Assembly (NCBI GenBank): GCA_034522175.1
Contig: JAXHLQ010000001.1
Coordinates: 1,736,001 to 1,800,000 of the forward strand
Direction: 5' to 3'
DNA length: 64,000 bases
Source: JAIPDZ01 sp034522175
GTDB taxonomy: Bacteria > Desulfobacterota > DSM-4660 > Desulfatiglandales > Desulfatiglandaceae
Positions 54,882-64,000 of this stretch are shown piece by piece (position 1 is the first letter of the stretch; every line of letters begins with the position of its first letter). The notes below the pieces were generated by a model that saw only the letters and a list, made by a program, of their open reading frames with translations, had not been told where the DNA came from and searched no databases. Both the position numbers and the translations under genes were made by a program.

Positions 54882-56152
54882 TTACTTGGGAACGGCCTTT
54901 ACGCCCTTCACCTTTTCCTGGAAGGTGGGCATGGGGTAGCAGACCTCACCGGTCCGGGCCTCTTCGGGCCACACAATGACCCTTTCGCCGTCCTGCCACT
55001 GGACGTCCACCATGGTGTGGCCGACCTGCATGCCGTTCTCATTCACATCCCAGCCGCCGTAAAAGCTCATGAACTTGAGATCACCCAGGGCCTTCCGGAC
55101 CTTGCCCGCATCCACGGAGCCGGCCTTCTGGACCCCCAGGACATAGGCCAGTACCTGGGCCCCGGCTTCGGCGGCATGGTAATCGGGAAGCGTATCCTCG
55201 CCGGTGGCCTTCTTGAAGAGTTCCAGGAATTCATCCTGGGCCGGTCCGATCCAGGGAACTCCGGCGGTTTTGGCTTCTTCTTCCGAATACTTCACGCCAT
55301 ATTCCCAGTGGGACGGTCCCATGACGCCTTCGGCCATGGTGGTCAAGGCATCATAAAATGCCGGGAGGGTGGCCGCGGCAATAAGGGAAAGGGCGTTCAC
55401 ATTAATGTCTAAGTCCGCCATCTGCCGGTTGAAGAGCTGGCCATCTTCAAAGTGGCCGCCGCCCAAGACAAAATCGGCTTTGCTGGCCTTGAGGGCCGAG
55501 AGAAGCGGGGTTAAATCCGTAACCCCTTTGGGATAGGTGCGTTCAAAAACAATGTCGAAACCGAGTTCCTTGGCATGGTCTCTGGCGCCTTCCATGACCA
55601 TTTTGGCAAACTCGGAATCTTCATAGGCCAGGGCCACCTTCTTGGCATCCGGATCGATCTTATGAATCATGTCCAGGGTACCCATGTGATAGCTGGTGGC
55701 GGGCCCGATGGTCTGAACGATGTATCTGAACCCCTGCTGGAAGATCTTGTTGTTGGCCCCGCCATGGTCCATGTACAGCATCTGATGGCTTTCGGCCACG
55801 GGCGCGCCCCTGAGGGTCAAGCCAGAGCTGTACGGCGAGAAAACCACATCCACCTTGTCCACGGTAATCAGTCTTCCAATCAGGCTGGTAACCGCCTCTT
55901 TTTGGATTCACAATCGTAAAACTTATATTCCAGGGGGACCTTTTTGCCGCCGATCTCCACACCGCCTTTCACATTATTGACCCAGTCGATACAGGCCTTT
56001 ATACCGCCCACGGCCTGTTCGCCGGCCTTGGCGTATTTACCTGAAAGGCAGGCAGGATGACCGATTACAATTTTGTCCGGGGCCGCACCTGCAAACGACA
56101 CCCCCGCGAACACGAACACAACCAGGACCAAAACCGCAAATGACCGTTTCAT
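54882..56152 (-). CDS. LIV-type ABC transporter substrate-binding protein, second set (frameshifted)
   Basis: The corrected protein is 423 residues: signal peptide (FAVLVLVVFVFAGVSFAGA), DKIVIGHPACLSGKYAKAGEQ, VPLEYKFYDCESKK, then after one missing A near 55905 (an A6 run read as A5) EAVTSLIGRLITVDKVDVVF, and the C-terminal DFVLGGGHFEDGQLF. The binding protein is first in the leftward LIV operon and is preceded by a good promoter. The substrate is unknown. Confidence 0.88.
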
Positions 56153-56222
56153 ACATACCCTCCCTTTCTAAAAAATGCTGAGTAAAGGTGAACAATCCTC
56201 CCAATCTTTTGCACCATAGAAA

Positions 56223-56252
56223 TCATTAGCAACAAATAATTATGTCTGTCAA
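56223..56252 (-). promoter_or_regulatory. putative sigma-70 promoter of the second LIV operon
   Basis: On the minus strand TTGACA (56252-56247), an 18-base spacer and TAATGA (56228-56223). It lies about 70 bp before the ATG at 56152, which follows AAAGGGAGG. Confidence 0.45.
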
Positions 56253-56286
56253 GGGGAAAAATTGTTTCTGTCAATTTTTTATCGGT

Positions 56287-57471
56287 TCACGGCTGGGGAA
56301 AACGATATGTGGCCGAGGCGGAATTGCCGGGCCAGACCGTCTCCAGTCTCCCCTCCATCCACTGAACCACCAGCATGGGGCGATGGTTCTGCTGCGTTTT
56401 GTCCCCGTAATCTGCAAATCGCACCGGGCCGAACACGGTCTTCATTTGGGTACGGGCCAGTGCGTCTCTTACAGCGGAACGGGTCATGGATTCAGCCCTC
56501 TTAAGCGCGTTCGCGATCACAGACAGGGCCGCGTAGGCCTGGGCCCCGTGGTAATCCGGAAGGGACCCGTATTGCTCCTCATAGCGGTCCGCAAATTCTT
56601 CCGAGCCCGGATAGGGCACGGACGGGATCCACAGGGTGGTGGAGAATACACCTTCTGCCGCTCCTCCCGCGTATCGGGGAAGGTTGGGATTGATAAATCC
56701 CTCCCCATGGCCGAAAAAGAGCCTGGGGTTCAGATCGATGGCCTTGGCGCTCCTGATCATGAATGCGGGAGTTGCAGGGCCCGACGCAACCATGTAGACC
56801 AGATCCGGGTGTCTAACCCTGACCCACTCGAACAGGGGGACGAAGTCGGACGTACCTTCTATAAAGCGCTCCTGCCTCACCAGTTTGATTCCGGCACCTC
56901 GACGGAATCGCTCGAACCGCTTTCGACCAAAATGGCCGAAAGCCCCTTCTTCGAATATCACGGCCGCCGTCTTGACGCCCCCAACGCGCTTGATGAACGA
57001 TCGCAGTGGATCCATATATTCGCCCGCCGGCGGTGTTAATCGGAAGACATAAGCCCAGCCCTGGGTGGTGATCCGGTCCGCTGAGGCCGTCGTGATCAGA
57101 AATGGCGTCTTCAGTTCCTCGGCCAGGGCCGCTGCCCTGAAGGTCTGCGTACTGGCCACTCCTCCCGTAACCGCCACCACACCATGGTCTGAAATGAGCC
57201 GCTTCATGGCTGACGGCCCTTCCCCATCCGGGCCGGCACTATCCTCAACGATGAGCCTGACGGCCTGTCCCCGTATCCCGCCGGCCCCGTTGATCTTTTC
57301 AACGGCCATGAGGAAGGCGTTTTTCTCTTGCTCACCCACCCGGGCGAGTTCTCCTGAAAGGGGGAGGAACGCACCCACCTTGATGGGGCCGGTTTCCGCA
57401 TGGGCCGGCGGGGCTGGAAAAATAAACCATCCCGCGACGGCGAACAGGAACAATCGTATGGCGTGTTTCAA
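56287..57471 (-). CDS. additional ABC substrate-binding protein of the amino acid/LIV type
   Basis: The 394-residue protein has a signal peptide (FLFAVAGWFIFPAPPAHA), IKVGAFLPLSGELARVGEQE, GIRGQAVRLIVEDSAGP, VVAVTGGVASTQT and PDYHGAQAYAALSVIANAL, the type I PBP pattern. It precedes the second LIV operon on the same strand with a 134-base gap, giving that permease two candidate binding proteins of different sequence. Not frameshifted. Confidence 0.85.
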   Translation of the reverse strand: MKHAIRLFLFAVAGWFIFPAPPAHAETGPIKVGAFLPLSGELARVGEQEKNAFLMAVEKINGAGGIRGQAVRLIVEDSAGPDGEGPSAMKRLISDHGVVAVTGGVASTQTFRAAALAEELKTPFLITTASADRITTQGWAYVFRLTPPAGEYMDPLRSFIKRVGGVKTAAVIFEEGAFGHFGRKRFERFRRGAGIKLVRQERFIEGTSDFVPLFEWVRVRHPDLVYMVASGPATPAFMIRSAKAIDLNPRLFFGHGEGFINPNLPRYAGGAAEGVFSTTLWIPSVPYPGSEEFADRYEEQYGSLPDYHGAQAYAALSVIANALKRAESMTRSAVRDALARTQMKTVFGPVRFADYGDKTQQNHRPMLVVQWMEGRLETVWPGNSASATYRFPQP

Positions 57472-57612
57472 TTCATTCCCCTCTACTTCAGATTGAGCTT
57501 ACCTCAAAACCGTCCCATTCATTTCATTAGATCATGAGATTTTCGAAAAGCCCTTGTTGATAGGGTTTAACAGGGTAAATCCGGGCGGTCAAGATCAAGC
57601 ATCAAAAAAGGC

Positions 57613-57650
57613 TTGACATTCAAACGTTCGTTTTATACATATGTTTGTAT
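57613..57650 (+). promoter_or_regulatory. promoter and operator of the TetR/RND operon
   Basis: A perfect -35 TTGACA (57613-57618) is followed by TACATA (57636-57641, 17-base spacer) or TATACA (15). Two inverted repeats overlap it: AAACG-TT-CGTTT (57622-57633) and ATACA-N6-TGTAT (57635-57650). This is the arrangement of a TetR autoregulated promoter. Confidence 0.6.
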
Positions 57651-57672
57651 CATACAGGAGGCCTTTACACCG

Positions 57673-58332
57673 ATGGCAGAGAACGAGACGCAGGCAGATT
57701 CACGGGAAAGGCTTTTGGACGAAGCAGAAATTCTTTTCGCCCAGAAGGGATTCGAGGGTGTCAGTGTACGGGAGATCACCCGGGCCGCTCATTGCAACCT
57801 GGCCGCAGTAAACTACTATTTTGGAAACAAGGAAAACCTCTATCTCGAGGTGTTCCGCAGTCGGTGGATGCCGCGGGCCCGACGGATCCAGGAGAGCTTC
57901 CGTCAGAGTCTCAAGGGGGAAGGAGATCAGTCTCTGAACCATATCATCCAGTGCCTGGCCCTGGCGTTCCTCAAAGGCCCTCTGTCGGAAGCAGAACGCA
58001 AGTGTCACCATCAACTGATGGCCCGTGAAATGGCCCAGCCCACGGAAGCCCTTGAAATGCTCGCGGAACAAATCATGCGCCCCTTTTTCAGGGAACTGAC
58101 CGACATGATCCGCCCCCTAATCCCTGAAGGGATTCATGAAGAAGAATTGATGCTGAGTGCCATGGGTATTTTTGCCATGATTCTTTATTTCGGTTTCGGA
58201 CGCGTGGCCGTCACCCGGCTTTTGGGATGCGAATACGACGACGCCCTCACAAAACGTCTGTCCGGCTACATCGCTGATTTTTCAATCGGCGGATTGCAGC
58301 GCCTCAATGGAGAGATGCACCATGGCGGGTAG
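57673..58332 (+). CDS. TetR/AcrR-family repressor
   Basis: The 219-residue protein has the TetR HTH: RLLDEAEILFAQKGFEGVSVREI then AAVNYYFGNKENLYLEV. The C-terminal ligand domain resembles CerR/DUF1956-type members. The ATG at 57673 follows AGGAGG. The longer upstream frame would begin inside the -35 box and is not used. It probably represses the efflux genes that follow and itself, through the repeats at 57622-57650. Confidence 0.88.
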   Translation: MAENETQADSRERLLDEAEILFAQKGFEGVSVREITRAAHCNLAAVNYYFGNKENLYLEVFRSRWMPRARRIQESFRQSLKGEGDQSLNHIIQCLALAFLKGPLSEAERKCHHQLMAREMAQPTEALEMLAEQIMRPFFRELTDMIRPLIPEGIHEEELMLSAMGIFAMILYFGFGRVAVTRLLGCEYDDALTKRLSGYIADFSIGGLQRLNGEMHHGG

Positions 58333-59782
58333 TCTGACGAGAATTTTGCTGGCGGCGCTGATGGCCGCACTTGCGGTGGGGTGCATCAAACTGGGCCCTG
58401 ACTTCAAGCGCCCCGACCCCGGGGCCAAGATCCCTGCGTCCTATCAATCCGACACCGAATCGACCACTGAGGCACCCCTGCCGGTACCTGAAGACCGCTG
58501 GTGGGAAAATTTCAACAACCCGGAAATCAATCGACTGGTGGAACTCGCCCTGGATCGCAACTTGGATATCCAGCGGGCCACGGCCTTCATTCAGGAGATG
58601 GAGGCCCGGGTGACGCAGATCCGGGCCGACCGCTTTCCCTTTGTGGGATTTCAAGCGCAAGGCGCACGTGAGCAGCGTTCTGAAACCAATTATATCCCGG
58701 GCTCTAAAATTTCATTCGGCGGCACCACAGACAGTTACAGTCTCTCGCTACCTGCTTCCTTTGAACTGGACCTCTGGGGCAAGCTGGCACGTGCCGAGGA
58801 GGCCTCCAGGGCTCAACTCCTTCAGGCCGAGGAAAACCGGCTCACCATATCCCAATCGGTCATTGCCGAGGCCATATCGCTTCAGTTGCAGATAGAGGCA
58901 CTGGAACGTCGCATAGAGATCAATAAACAGAGCATCAAGAGTTATAAGCGGAGCGCAAGACTGGTGGCGGCCCGCTATGAGCGGGGGCTCTCACCGGTGC
59001 TGGATGTGCGTCAGGCCCGCCGCACCCTGGCCCGGGCCGAATCCCAGCTCCCGTCCCTCCTTCAGGAACTCGGGGGCATTCAGCAACGATTGGCCGTTCT
59101 GGTGGGGGCGTACCCGAAAACCGCGCCACCCACGCTTCATCCCGAGGATTACTACAAGCCCATGGCACCGGTACCGCCGGGGCTTCCCTCACAACTCCTC
59201 TTGCGGCGCCCCGACCTGCGGGCGGCCGAGGCCAGTCTGAAATCCCTCAATGCCCGGATCGGGGTCGCCAAGGCCAGCCGGTTCCCGGCCATATCGCTCA
59301 CCGGCAGTTTCGGATACTCCAGTACCGATCTGAGTGAACTCTTAGACGCCAGGAGTCAATTATGGAATCTCGCCATGGGGATTACCCAGCCGATCTTTGA
59401 CGCGGGGAAACTCAAGGCGGGGCAGCGGGCGGCCGAAGCCCAATACCGGCAGGGGGTCGCGGAATATGCCAAAACCGTCCTGGATGCCTTCTCTGAAGTG
59501 GAAGGGTCCCTCCTCACGCGAAAAGAACAACTGGCGCGTCGCGAACGGGTGCTTGAATTCCTGGAAGAGGCCCGGGCTGCCCAGACGCTTGCCGAAAAAC
59601 GATACTACCGAGGGCTGGTGGATTACCTCACCGTTCTCAGTTCACAGGTAACCCGTTATGGAGCAGAAGAGGATCTGGTGCTGGTGGACATGGCCATTTT
59701 AACCAACCAGGTCACCCTTCACCGGGCCCTGGGCGGGGGATGGGGGTCCCTACCCCTCCCGGACGAAAAAAATGGAGAATGA
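58322..59782 (+). CDS. outer membrane efflux lipoprotein, NodT/OprM family
   Basis: The 486-residue protein has a lipoprotein signal peptide ending LAVGC, then LGPDFKRPDP and DRWWENFNNPEINRLVELAL, typical of NodT/OprM. Two repeats of the TolC fold follow, including AAEASLKSLNARIGVAKASRFP and AQYRQGVAEYAKTVLDAFSEVE. It is the outer membrane channel of a tripartite pump. The start overlaps the tetR end by 11 bases; ATG 58307 is less likely as GGAGA precedes 58322. Confidence 0.9.
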   Translation: MAGSLTRILLAALMAALAVGCIKLGPDFKRPDPGAKIPASYQSDTESTTEAPLPVPEDRWWENFNNPEINRLVELALDRNLDIQRATAFIQEMEARVTQIRADRFPFVGFQAQGAREQRSETNYIPGSKISFGGTTDSYSLSLPASFELDLWGKLARAEEASRAQLLQAEENRLTISQSVIAEAISLQLQIEALERRIEINKQSIKSYKRSARLVAARYERGLSPVLDVRQARRTLARAESQLPSLLQELGGIQQRLAVLVGAYPKTAPPTLHPEDYYKPMAPVPPGLPSQLLLRRPDLRAAEASLKSLNARIGVAKASRFPAISLTGSFGYSSTDLSELLDARSQLWNLAMGITQPIFDAGKLKAGQRAAEAQYRQGVAEYAKTVLDAFSEVEGSLLTRKEQLARRERVLEFLEEARAAQTLAEKRYYRGLVDYLTVLSSQVTRYGAEEDLVLVDMAILTNQVTLHRALGGGWGSLPLPDEKNGE

Positions 59783-59788
59783 CATATC

Positions 59789-60976
59789 ATGGGCAAGACA
59801 AAAAAACGGATCATTCATATCCTCATGGTCATCTTACTGATCGGACTGGGGGCCATGGGCATGGTCAAATTGACCGAAAGCAGGCCACAAATCCAGAAGC
59901 AAAAAATGGACGTTCCCGCCCCGCTTGTTCGGGTCCAGACCATTCGTACCGGACCGCAGGTCGTTCATGTGGAGGGAGAGGGCACCGTGCGTCCGCTTCA
60001 GGAGATCGATCTGGTCCCCCAGGTGGGGGGCAAAATCATCCATGTCTCTCCCCACATGGTCAACGGAGGCACATTCAAAAGCGGGGACACCCTCATCCAG
60101 ATCGACCCGGTGGATTATGAACTGGCCGTCACCCTGGCAAAGGCCAAGATCAAGGATTCCGAAAGCCTGCTCAGAATGGCGGAGGAAGAATCGGCCGCGG
60201 CGAAGGAGGAATGGTATCTGCTCCACAAGGGCACGGATAAGGCCGAGAAAAAACCCCCCGAACTGGTCATAAAAGGCCCCCAGCTCGCGGCCGCAAAGGC
60301 CACGCTGGCAGCGAACCGGGCCAATCTCGAGAAGGCACTCCTGGACCTGACCCGGACCACCCTCGAGGCTCCCTTTGACGGTCGGGTGAGCCAGGAACAA
60401 GTGGATGTGGGGGAATATGTTACCCCCGGACAACCCATGGCGAGTCTCTATTCCATCGATGCGGCCGAGGTGGTGGTTCCTCTGGAGGACAAAGACCTGG
60501 AATGGTTTCATGTCCCCGGTTTCACCCCCGGGGAAGGAGCCGGATCGCCGGCGGTGGTGACCGCCACCATGGCGGGAAAAGCACTTTCCTGGGACGGGAA
60601 GGTGGTCCGGGCCGAAGGAAAGCTGGATGAACGAACCCGCATGGTTCGGGTGGTGGTGCGCGTGGAGCATCCGTATGCCAAAAAACCTCCCCTCACACCG
60701 GGACTCTTCGTCCTCGTCCGAATCCAGGGGGACACCCTTGAGCATGCGGCAGTGATCCCCCGATCCAGCCTGCGGGAAAACCAGGTGGTCTGGGTGGTTG
60801 GATCCGATAATCGTCTCCATTTTCGCCACGTGGTTGTGGCCCGAAAAGAAGGGGACCAGGTCCTCGTCCGGTCGGGCCTTGAGGACAGGGATCGGGTGGT
60901 GACCTCACACCTTCAGGCGGTGACCGATGGCATGACGGTCCGGGCCTTTTCGGTAAACGAGGAGCAGCCGTCATGA
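59789..60976 (+). CDS. RND efflux membrane fusion protein (AcrA/MexA-like)
   Basis: The 395-residue adaptor has an N-terminal membrane anchor (IIHILMVILLIGLGAMGMV), a lipoyl/barrel-sandwich half IDLVPQVGGKIIHVSPHMVNGG, an alpha-hairpin (residues about 110-170), and LEAPFDGRVSQEQVDVGEYVTPG completing the lipoyl motif. It links inner pump and outer channel in the periplasm. Its stop overlaps the pump start (ATGA). Confidence 0.9.
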   Translation: MGKTKKRIIHILMVILLIGLGAMGMVKLTESRPQIQKQKMDVPAPLVRVQTIRTGPQVVHVEGEGTVRPLQEIDLVPQVGGKIIHVSPHMVNGGTFKSGDTLIQIDPVDYELAVTLAKAKIKDSESLLRMAEEESAAAKEEWYLLHKGTDKAEKKPPELVIKGPQLAAAKATLAANRANLEKALLDLTRTTLEAPFDGRVSQEQVDVGEYVTPGQPMASLYSIDAAEVVVPLEDKDLEWFHVPGFTPGEGAGSPAVVTATMAGKALSWDGKVVRAEGKLDERTRMVRVVVRVEHPYAKKPPLTPGLFVLVRIQGDTLEHAAVIPRSSLRENQVVWVVGSDNRLHFRHVVVARKEGDQVLVRSGLEDRDRVVTSHLQAVTDGMTVRAFSVNEEQPS

Positions 60977-63900
60977 AAGGCATTGTGGCCTGGTTTGCCG
61001 GAAACCATGTGGCCGCCAATCTCCTGATGATTTTCCTTCTGGTGGCGGGGGTTTTCACCGGACTGACCATGAAACTCGAGGTCTTTCCCGAGTTTACCCT
61101 GGATCGGATTTCCATCACCACGGAATATCCCGGGGCTTCTCCGGCGGAAGTGGAGGAGGCCATTGTTCAGCGAATCGAGGAGAGTGTGGCCGGCCTGGCG
61201 GGCATCAAGCGAATTGATTCCACGGCACGTGAGGGGACCGGCACCGTCATCATCGAGGTCATGCCGGATTGGAACCTTCAGACCCTTCTGGACGAAGTCA
61301 AGGCCGAGGTGGATCGCATCCGGACGTTTCCCGATGAGGCGGAAAAACCCGTGGTGCGGGAGATGACCCGCCGGACTCAGGTGATCAGTGTGGCCATCTA
61401 CGGCGATGCCGGCGAATCCACCTTGAAACGACTCGCAGAGCAATTCAAAGACGACATCACCAATATCCCCGGCATCACCTATGCAGAGCTTTTTGGGATT
61501 CGGGAAGCCGAAATCCACATTGAGATATCAGAAGAGACCCTGAAACGCCACGGCCTCACCCTGGGTGCAGTGGCCCAGGCCGTGAGAGGGACCAGCCTGG
61601 ATCTGCCGGCCGGGACCGTCAAAACCCCCGGCGGCGACATCCTGATCCGTGCAAAGGGCCGCCGGTATTATGCCCACGACTATTACGACGTCCCGGTGAT
61701 CACCCGTACCGGCGGCAGCACCGTCACCCTGGGGCAGATCGCCCGGCTCAAAGACGGTTTTCAGGAACTGGACCTGTCGGCCCGGTTTCAGGGAAAACCG
61801 GCCGCCGTGATCCAGGTCTTCCGCGTGGCGGATCAAAACGCCCTGGATGTGGCGGCCAAGGCCAAGGCATTTGTGGAAAAGGTGCGCCCGGGTTTGCCTG
61901 CGGGCATTGACATCAGCACCTATCAAGATATGTCCGTGATTCTCAAGAGCCGCATCCAGCTCCTGTTGAAAAACATGGCGATGGGACTCTTTCTGGTGAG
62001 CCTTCTCCTCGGCATCTTTCTCAGTATTCGATTGGCCTTCTGGGTCACGCTCGGCATCCCCATCTCTTTTTTAACGGGCCTCTGGATCCTCCCCTATTTT
62101 GACGTGTCCATCAACATGATCTCGCTTTTTGCCTTTATCATGGTTCTCGGTATTGTGGTGGACGACGCCATTGTGGTGGGGGAAAACATCTTCCGAAAAC
62201 AATCCGAAGGATTCAAACCCCTCGAAGGGGCCATCGAGGGCACCATTGAGGTGGGCCGGCCGGTCATTTTTGCCGTCCTCACCACCATCGTGGCATTCTG
62301 GCCGCTCCTCCTGGGGGGCGGCTCCATGGGGAAAGTCATGCGCAACCTCCCCGTGGTGGTCATCCTGGTGCTGCTCGGTTCCCTCGTTGAATCCTTGTTC
62401 ATCCTCCCGTCGCATCTCTCCGGGCACGGGCGCAAGGAGAGACGTAAGAAGGCCGATACCCACGATGCGGAGCAACACGCAAAAAAGCAAAAGGGCATCA
62501 CCGCCCAGATGGACCGGGCCCTTCAGTGGGTTATTTCAAGACCTTATACCCGTCTGGTCCGGTTCTGCATTCGATGGCGTTACGGCACCGTGGCCTTCAG
62601 TCTTGCCCTCCTCCTGCTCGCGGTGGGGTTTTGGACGGGGGGGATTATCAAATTCACCTTCTTCCCCAAGGTGGAGAGTGACGTATTGACCTGTTCCCTC
62701 ACCATGCCGACGGGCACCCCTGTGAAGCAGACCGAAGCCGCCGTCGCCCGGCTTGAGACCACAGCCAAAAAAGCCCTGGAAAGCTTTGATAGCCAGCACA
62801 GACCGGGAGCCAAGGCGCCTCTCTTCGAGTACAGCGTGTCTTTGGTGGGCATGCAATCCGGCGGGCACGGACCCAATGCCGGATCAGCCGACATCGGCGG
62901 GCATGTGGGACAGATCTTCATCCAACTTCTCGAAGGAGAGAAGCGCAATGTCAGTGCACGAAAACTCACCGCCCTCTGGCGCAAAACAGCGGGACCGTTT
63001 CCCGAGGCCGAGTCACTGACCTTTCAGAGCGAGCTTTTCAGTGCAGGTAACGCGGTTGAGATCCATCTATCCATGGACAACGAGGACCAACTCCTGAGCG
63101 CGGCCGATGAACTCAAGGCATCCATAGAAGGATACCCCGGTCTTTTCGACATCAGCGACAGCTTTCTGCCCGGCAAGGAAGAGATGCAGCTCAAACTCAA
63201 ACCGGCTGCCCGGAGCCTGGGACTGACCCTGGATGACCTGGCCAGGCAGGCACGGCACGCCTTCTACGGGGCCGAGGCCCTTAGGTTTCAGCGGGACCAG
63301 GATGAAATCAAGGTGCTGGTCCGTTATCCGGACAGGGATCGGAAGTCGCTGGGGTACGTGGAGCAGATGCGGATCCGGACGCCGGATGGAGCGGAAATCC
63401 CTTTTAATGAAGCCGCTCAGGTCAAGATGGAGCAGGGGTACACCACCATCCAGCGGGCCCAGCGCAGGCGGGTCATCAAGGTCACCGCGGATGTGGATGA
63501 AACGGTGGGAAATGCCAATGAGGTCCGGATGGATCTTGAAAAACGGGTTTTGCCTGAGCTGTTAAAACGATACCCGGGGCTTCGATACGATATGGAAGGA
63601 GAAGGAAAGGAGCAGAAGGAATCCTTATCCGACGTGATGCAGGGATTCGGTATTGCGCTGTTCGCCATATACGCGCTGTTGGCCATTCCCTTCAGGTCAT
63701 TTACACAGCCCTTCATTGTCATGGGCGCCATCCCCTTCGGTCTTGTCGGGGCCCTGGCAGGCCATCTCATGATGGGACTGAACCTGAGTCTTTTGAGCCT
63801 CTTTGGCATGGTGGGACTGGCCGGGGTGGTGGTCAATGACTCCCTGGTCCTGATCGATGCCACCAACCGGATCCGAGGAGAGGGACACCCTTCGGCCGAT

Positions 63901-64000
63901 GCGGTCATCCGGGCCGGGGGACTCCGTTTCCGGGCCATTATCCTCACCTCACTCACCACATTCGCCGGGCTTTTTCCCATGATCCTGGAAAAGAGCCTTC
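60973..64000 (+). CDS. RND efflux pump inner membrane transporter (3' end outside window)
   Basis: The frame runs open from ATG 60973 to the window end, 1009 residues so far. It starts VAWFAGNHVAANLLMIFLLV, with EYPGASPAEVEEAIVQRIEE in the porter domain and the proton-relay helix IMVLGIVVDDAIVVGENIF; a second MVGLAGVVVNDSLVLIDATN is near the end. The pattern fits the HAE family of RND drug/solvent pumps. It is the inner membrane motor of the tetR-outer channel-adaptor operon. Confidence 0.92.
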   Translation, partial: MKGIVAWFAGNHVAANLLMIFLLVAGVFTGLTMKLEVFPEFTLDRISITTEYPGASPAEVEEAIVQRIEESVAGLAGIKRIDSTAREGTGTVIIEVMPDWNLQTLLDEVKAEVDRIRTFPDEAEKPVVREMTRRTQVISVAIYGDAGESTLKRLAEQFKDDITNIPGITYAELFGIREAEIHIEISEETLKRHGLTLGAVAQAVRGTSLDLPAGTVKTPGGDILIRAKGRRYYAHDYYDVPVITRTGGSTVTLGQIARLKDGFQELDLSARFQGKPAAVIQVFRVADQNALDVAAKAKAFVEKVRPGLPAGIDISTYQDMSVILKSRIQLLLKNMAMGLFLVSLLLGIFLSIRLAFWVTLGIPISFLTGLWILPYFDVSINMISLFAFIMVLGIVVDDAIVVGENIFRKQSEGFKPLEGAIEGTIEVGRPVIFAVLTTIVAFWPLLLGGGSMGKVMRNLPVVVILVLLGSLVESLFILPSHLSGHGRKERRKKADTHDAEQHAKKQKGITAQMDRALQWVISRPYTRLVRFCIRWRYGTVAFSLALLLLAVGFWTGGIIKFTFFPKVESDVLTCSLTMPTGTPVKQTEAAVARLETTAKKALESFDSQHRPGAKAPLFEYSVSLVGMQSGGHGPNAGSADIGGHVGQIFIQLLEGEKRNVSARKLTALWRKTAGPFPEAESLTFQSELFSAGNAVEIHLSMDNEDQLLSAADELKASIEGYPGLFDISDSFLPGKEEMQLKLKPAARSLGLTLDDLARQARHAFYGAEALRFQRDQDEIKVLVRYPDRDRKSLGYVEQMRIRTPDGAEIPFNEAAQVKMEQGYTTIQRAQRRRVIKVTADVDETVGNANEVRMDLEKRVLPELLKRYPGLRYDMEGEGKEQKESLSDVMQGFGIALFAIYALLAIPFRSFTQPFIVMGAIPFGLVGALAGHLMMGLNLSLLSLFGMVGLAGVVVNDSLVLIDATNRIRGEGHPSADAVIRAGGLRFRAIILTSLTTFAGLFPMILEKSL

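Noticed and set aside
54528..55412. 294-codon open frame on the plus strand
   Set aside because: Crosses the real livH and binding-protein genes in antisense and is low in complexity.
59834..60829. 331-codon open frame on the minus strand
   Set aside because: Antisense to the RND adaptor gene; no recognisable domain.

Overview
The window looks like a chromosomal piece of an anaerobic, fatty-acid- and aromatic/alicyclic-acid-degrading bacterium, most likely a Desulfobacterota (sulfate-reducer-type) lineage. The basis is indirect: roughly 55 percent GC, very many acyl-CoA enzymes, three sets of branched-chain-type (LIV) ABC uptake genes, a DnaA whose Walker B reads LLLEGIHFL, and a PurL/PurQ pair. 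No rRNA or tRNA gene, CRISPR array or transposase was seen.

Layout. 1-1310: end of an EF-G gene and a MogA/MoaB gene. 1382-8384: an operon (substrate-binding protein, STAS-like protein, FadJ-type enzyme) and, convergent to it, a large TPR-GAF-AAA+ sigma-54 activator gene. 8385-28591: a long rightward catabolic cluster that starts divergently from the activator. It holds an FAD oxidoreductase, an HpaB/4-hydroxybutyryl-CoA-dehydratase-family enzyme, an SDR, a full LIV transporter with an acyl-CoA synthetase gene inside it, a nitronate-monooxygenase-like protein, an acyl-CoA dehydrogenase, a Cys-less thiolase-like protein with a DUF35 protein and a MaoC protein (a set resembling the Ltp2/ChsH2/ChsH1 retro-aldolase system), a second acyl-CoA synthetase, a small unknown Cys-rich protein, an HMG-CoA-synthase-like/DUF35 fusion and a normal thiolase. 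28695-34616 (leftward): DUF3795 protein, restriction-endonuclease-like protein, CmoB-like methyltransferase, PurQ and PurL. 34816-46141: ClpX-like ATPase, glycosyltransferases, dnaA with a possible replication origin, EndoQ-type PHP protein with a decayed helicase remnant, radical SAM protein, RfbD-like reductase, J-domain membrane protein. 46134-51249: FadH-like flavoenzyme, Na+/solute symporter, two overlapping tiny membrane proteins, VapBC-type toxin-antitoxin. 51426-57471 (leftward): second complete LIV transporter and an additional binding protein. 57613-64000: TetR-regulated tripartite RND efflux operon, cut by the window end.

Regulation is the clearest hidden structure. Upstream of 8698 there is an 11-bp perfect inverted repeat, then a consensus IHF site, then a -24/-12 promoter. 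A related 37-bp element and a nearly identical -24/-12 promoter lie before the operon at 1668. A further -24/-12 promoter precedes the SDR at 11856. The activator encoded at 5229-8384 therefore probably controls uptake and beta-oxidation genes on both sides of itself.

Data quality. At least fourteen genes carry single-base frameshifts; in each case one or a few one-base corrections restore a full-length family member with a length divisible by three, and most of the deletions fall in homopolymers. I treat these as probable sequencing errors and annotate the genes across the shifts.
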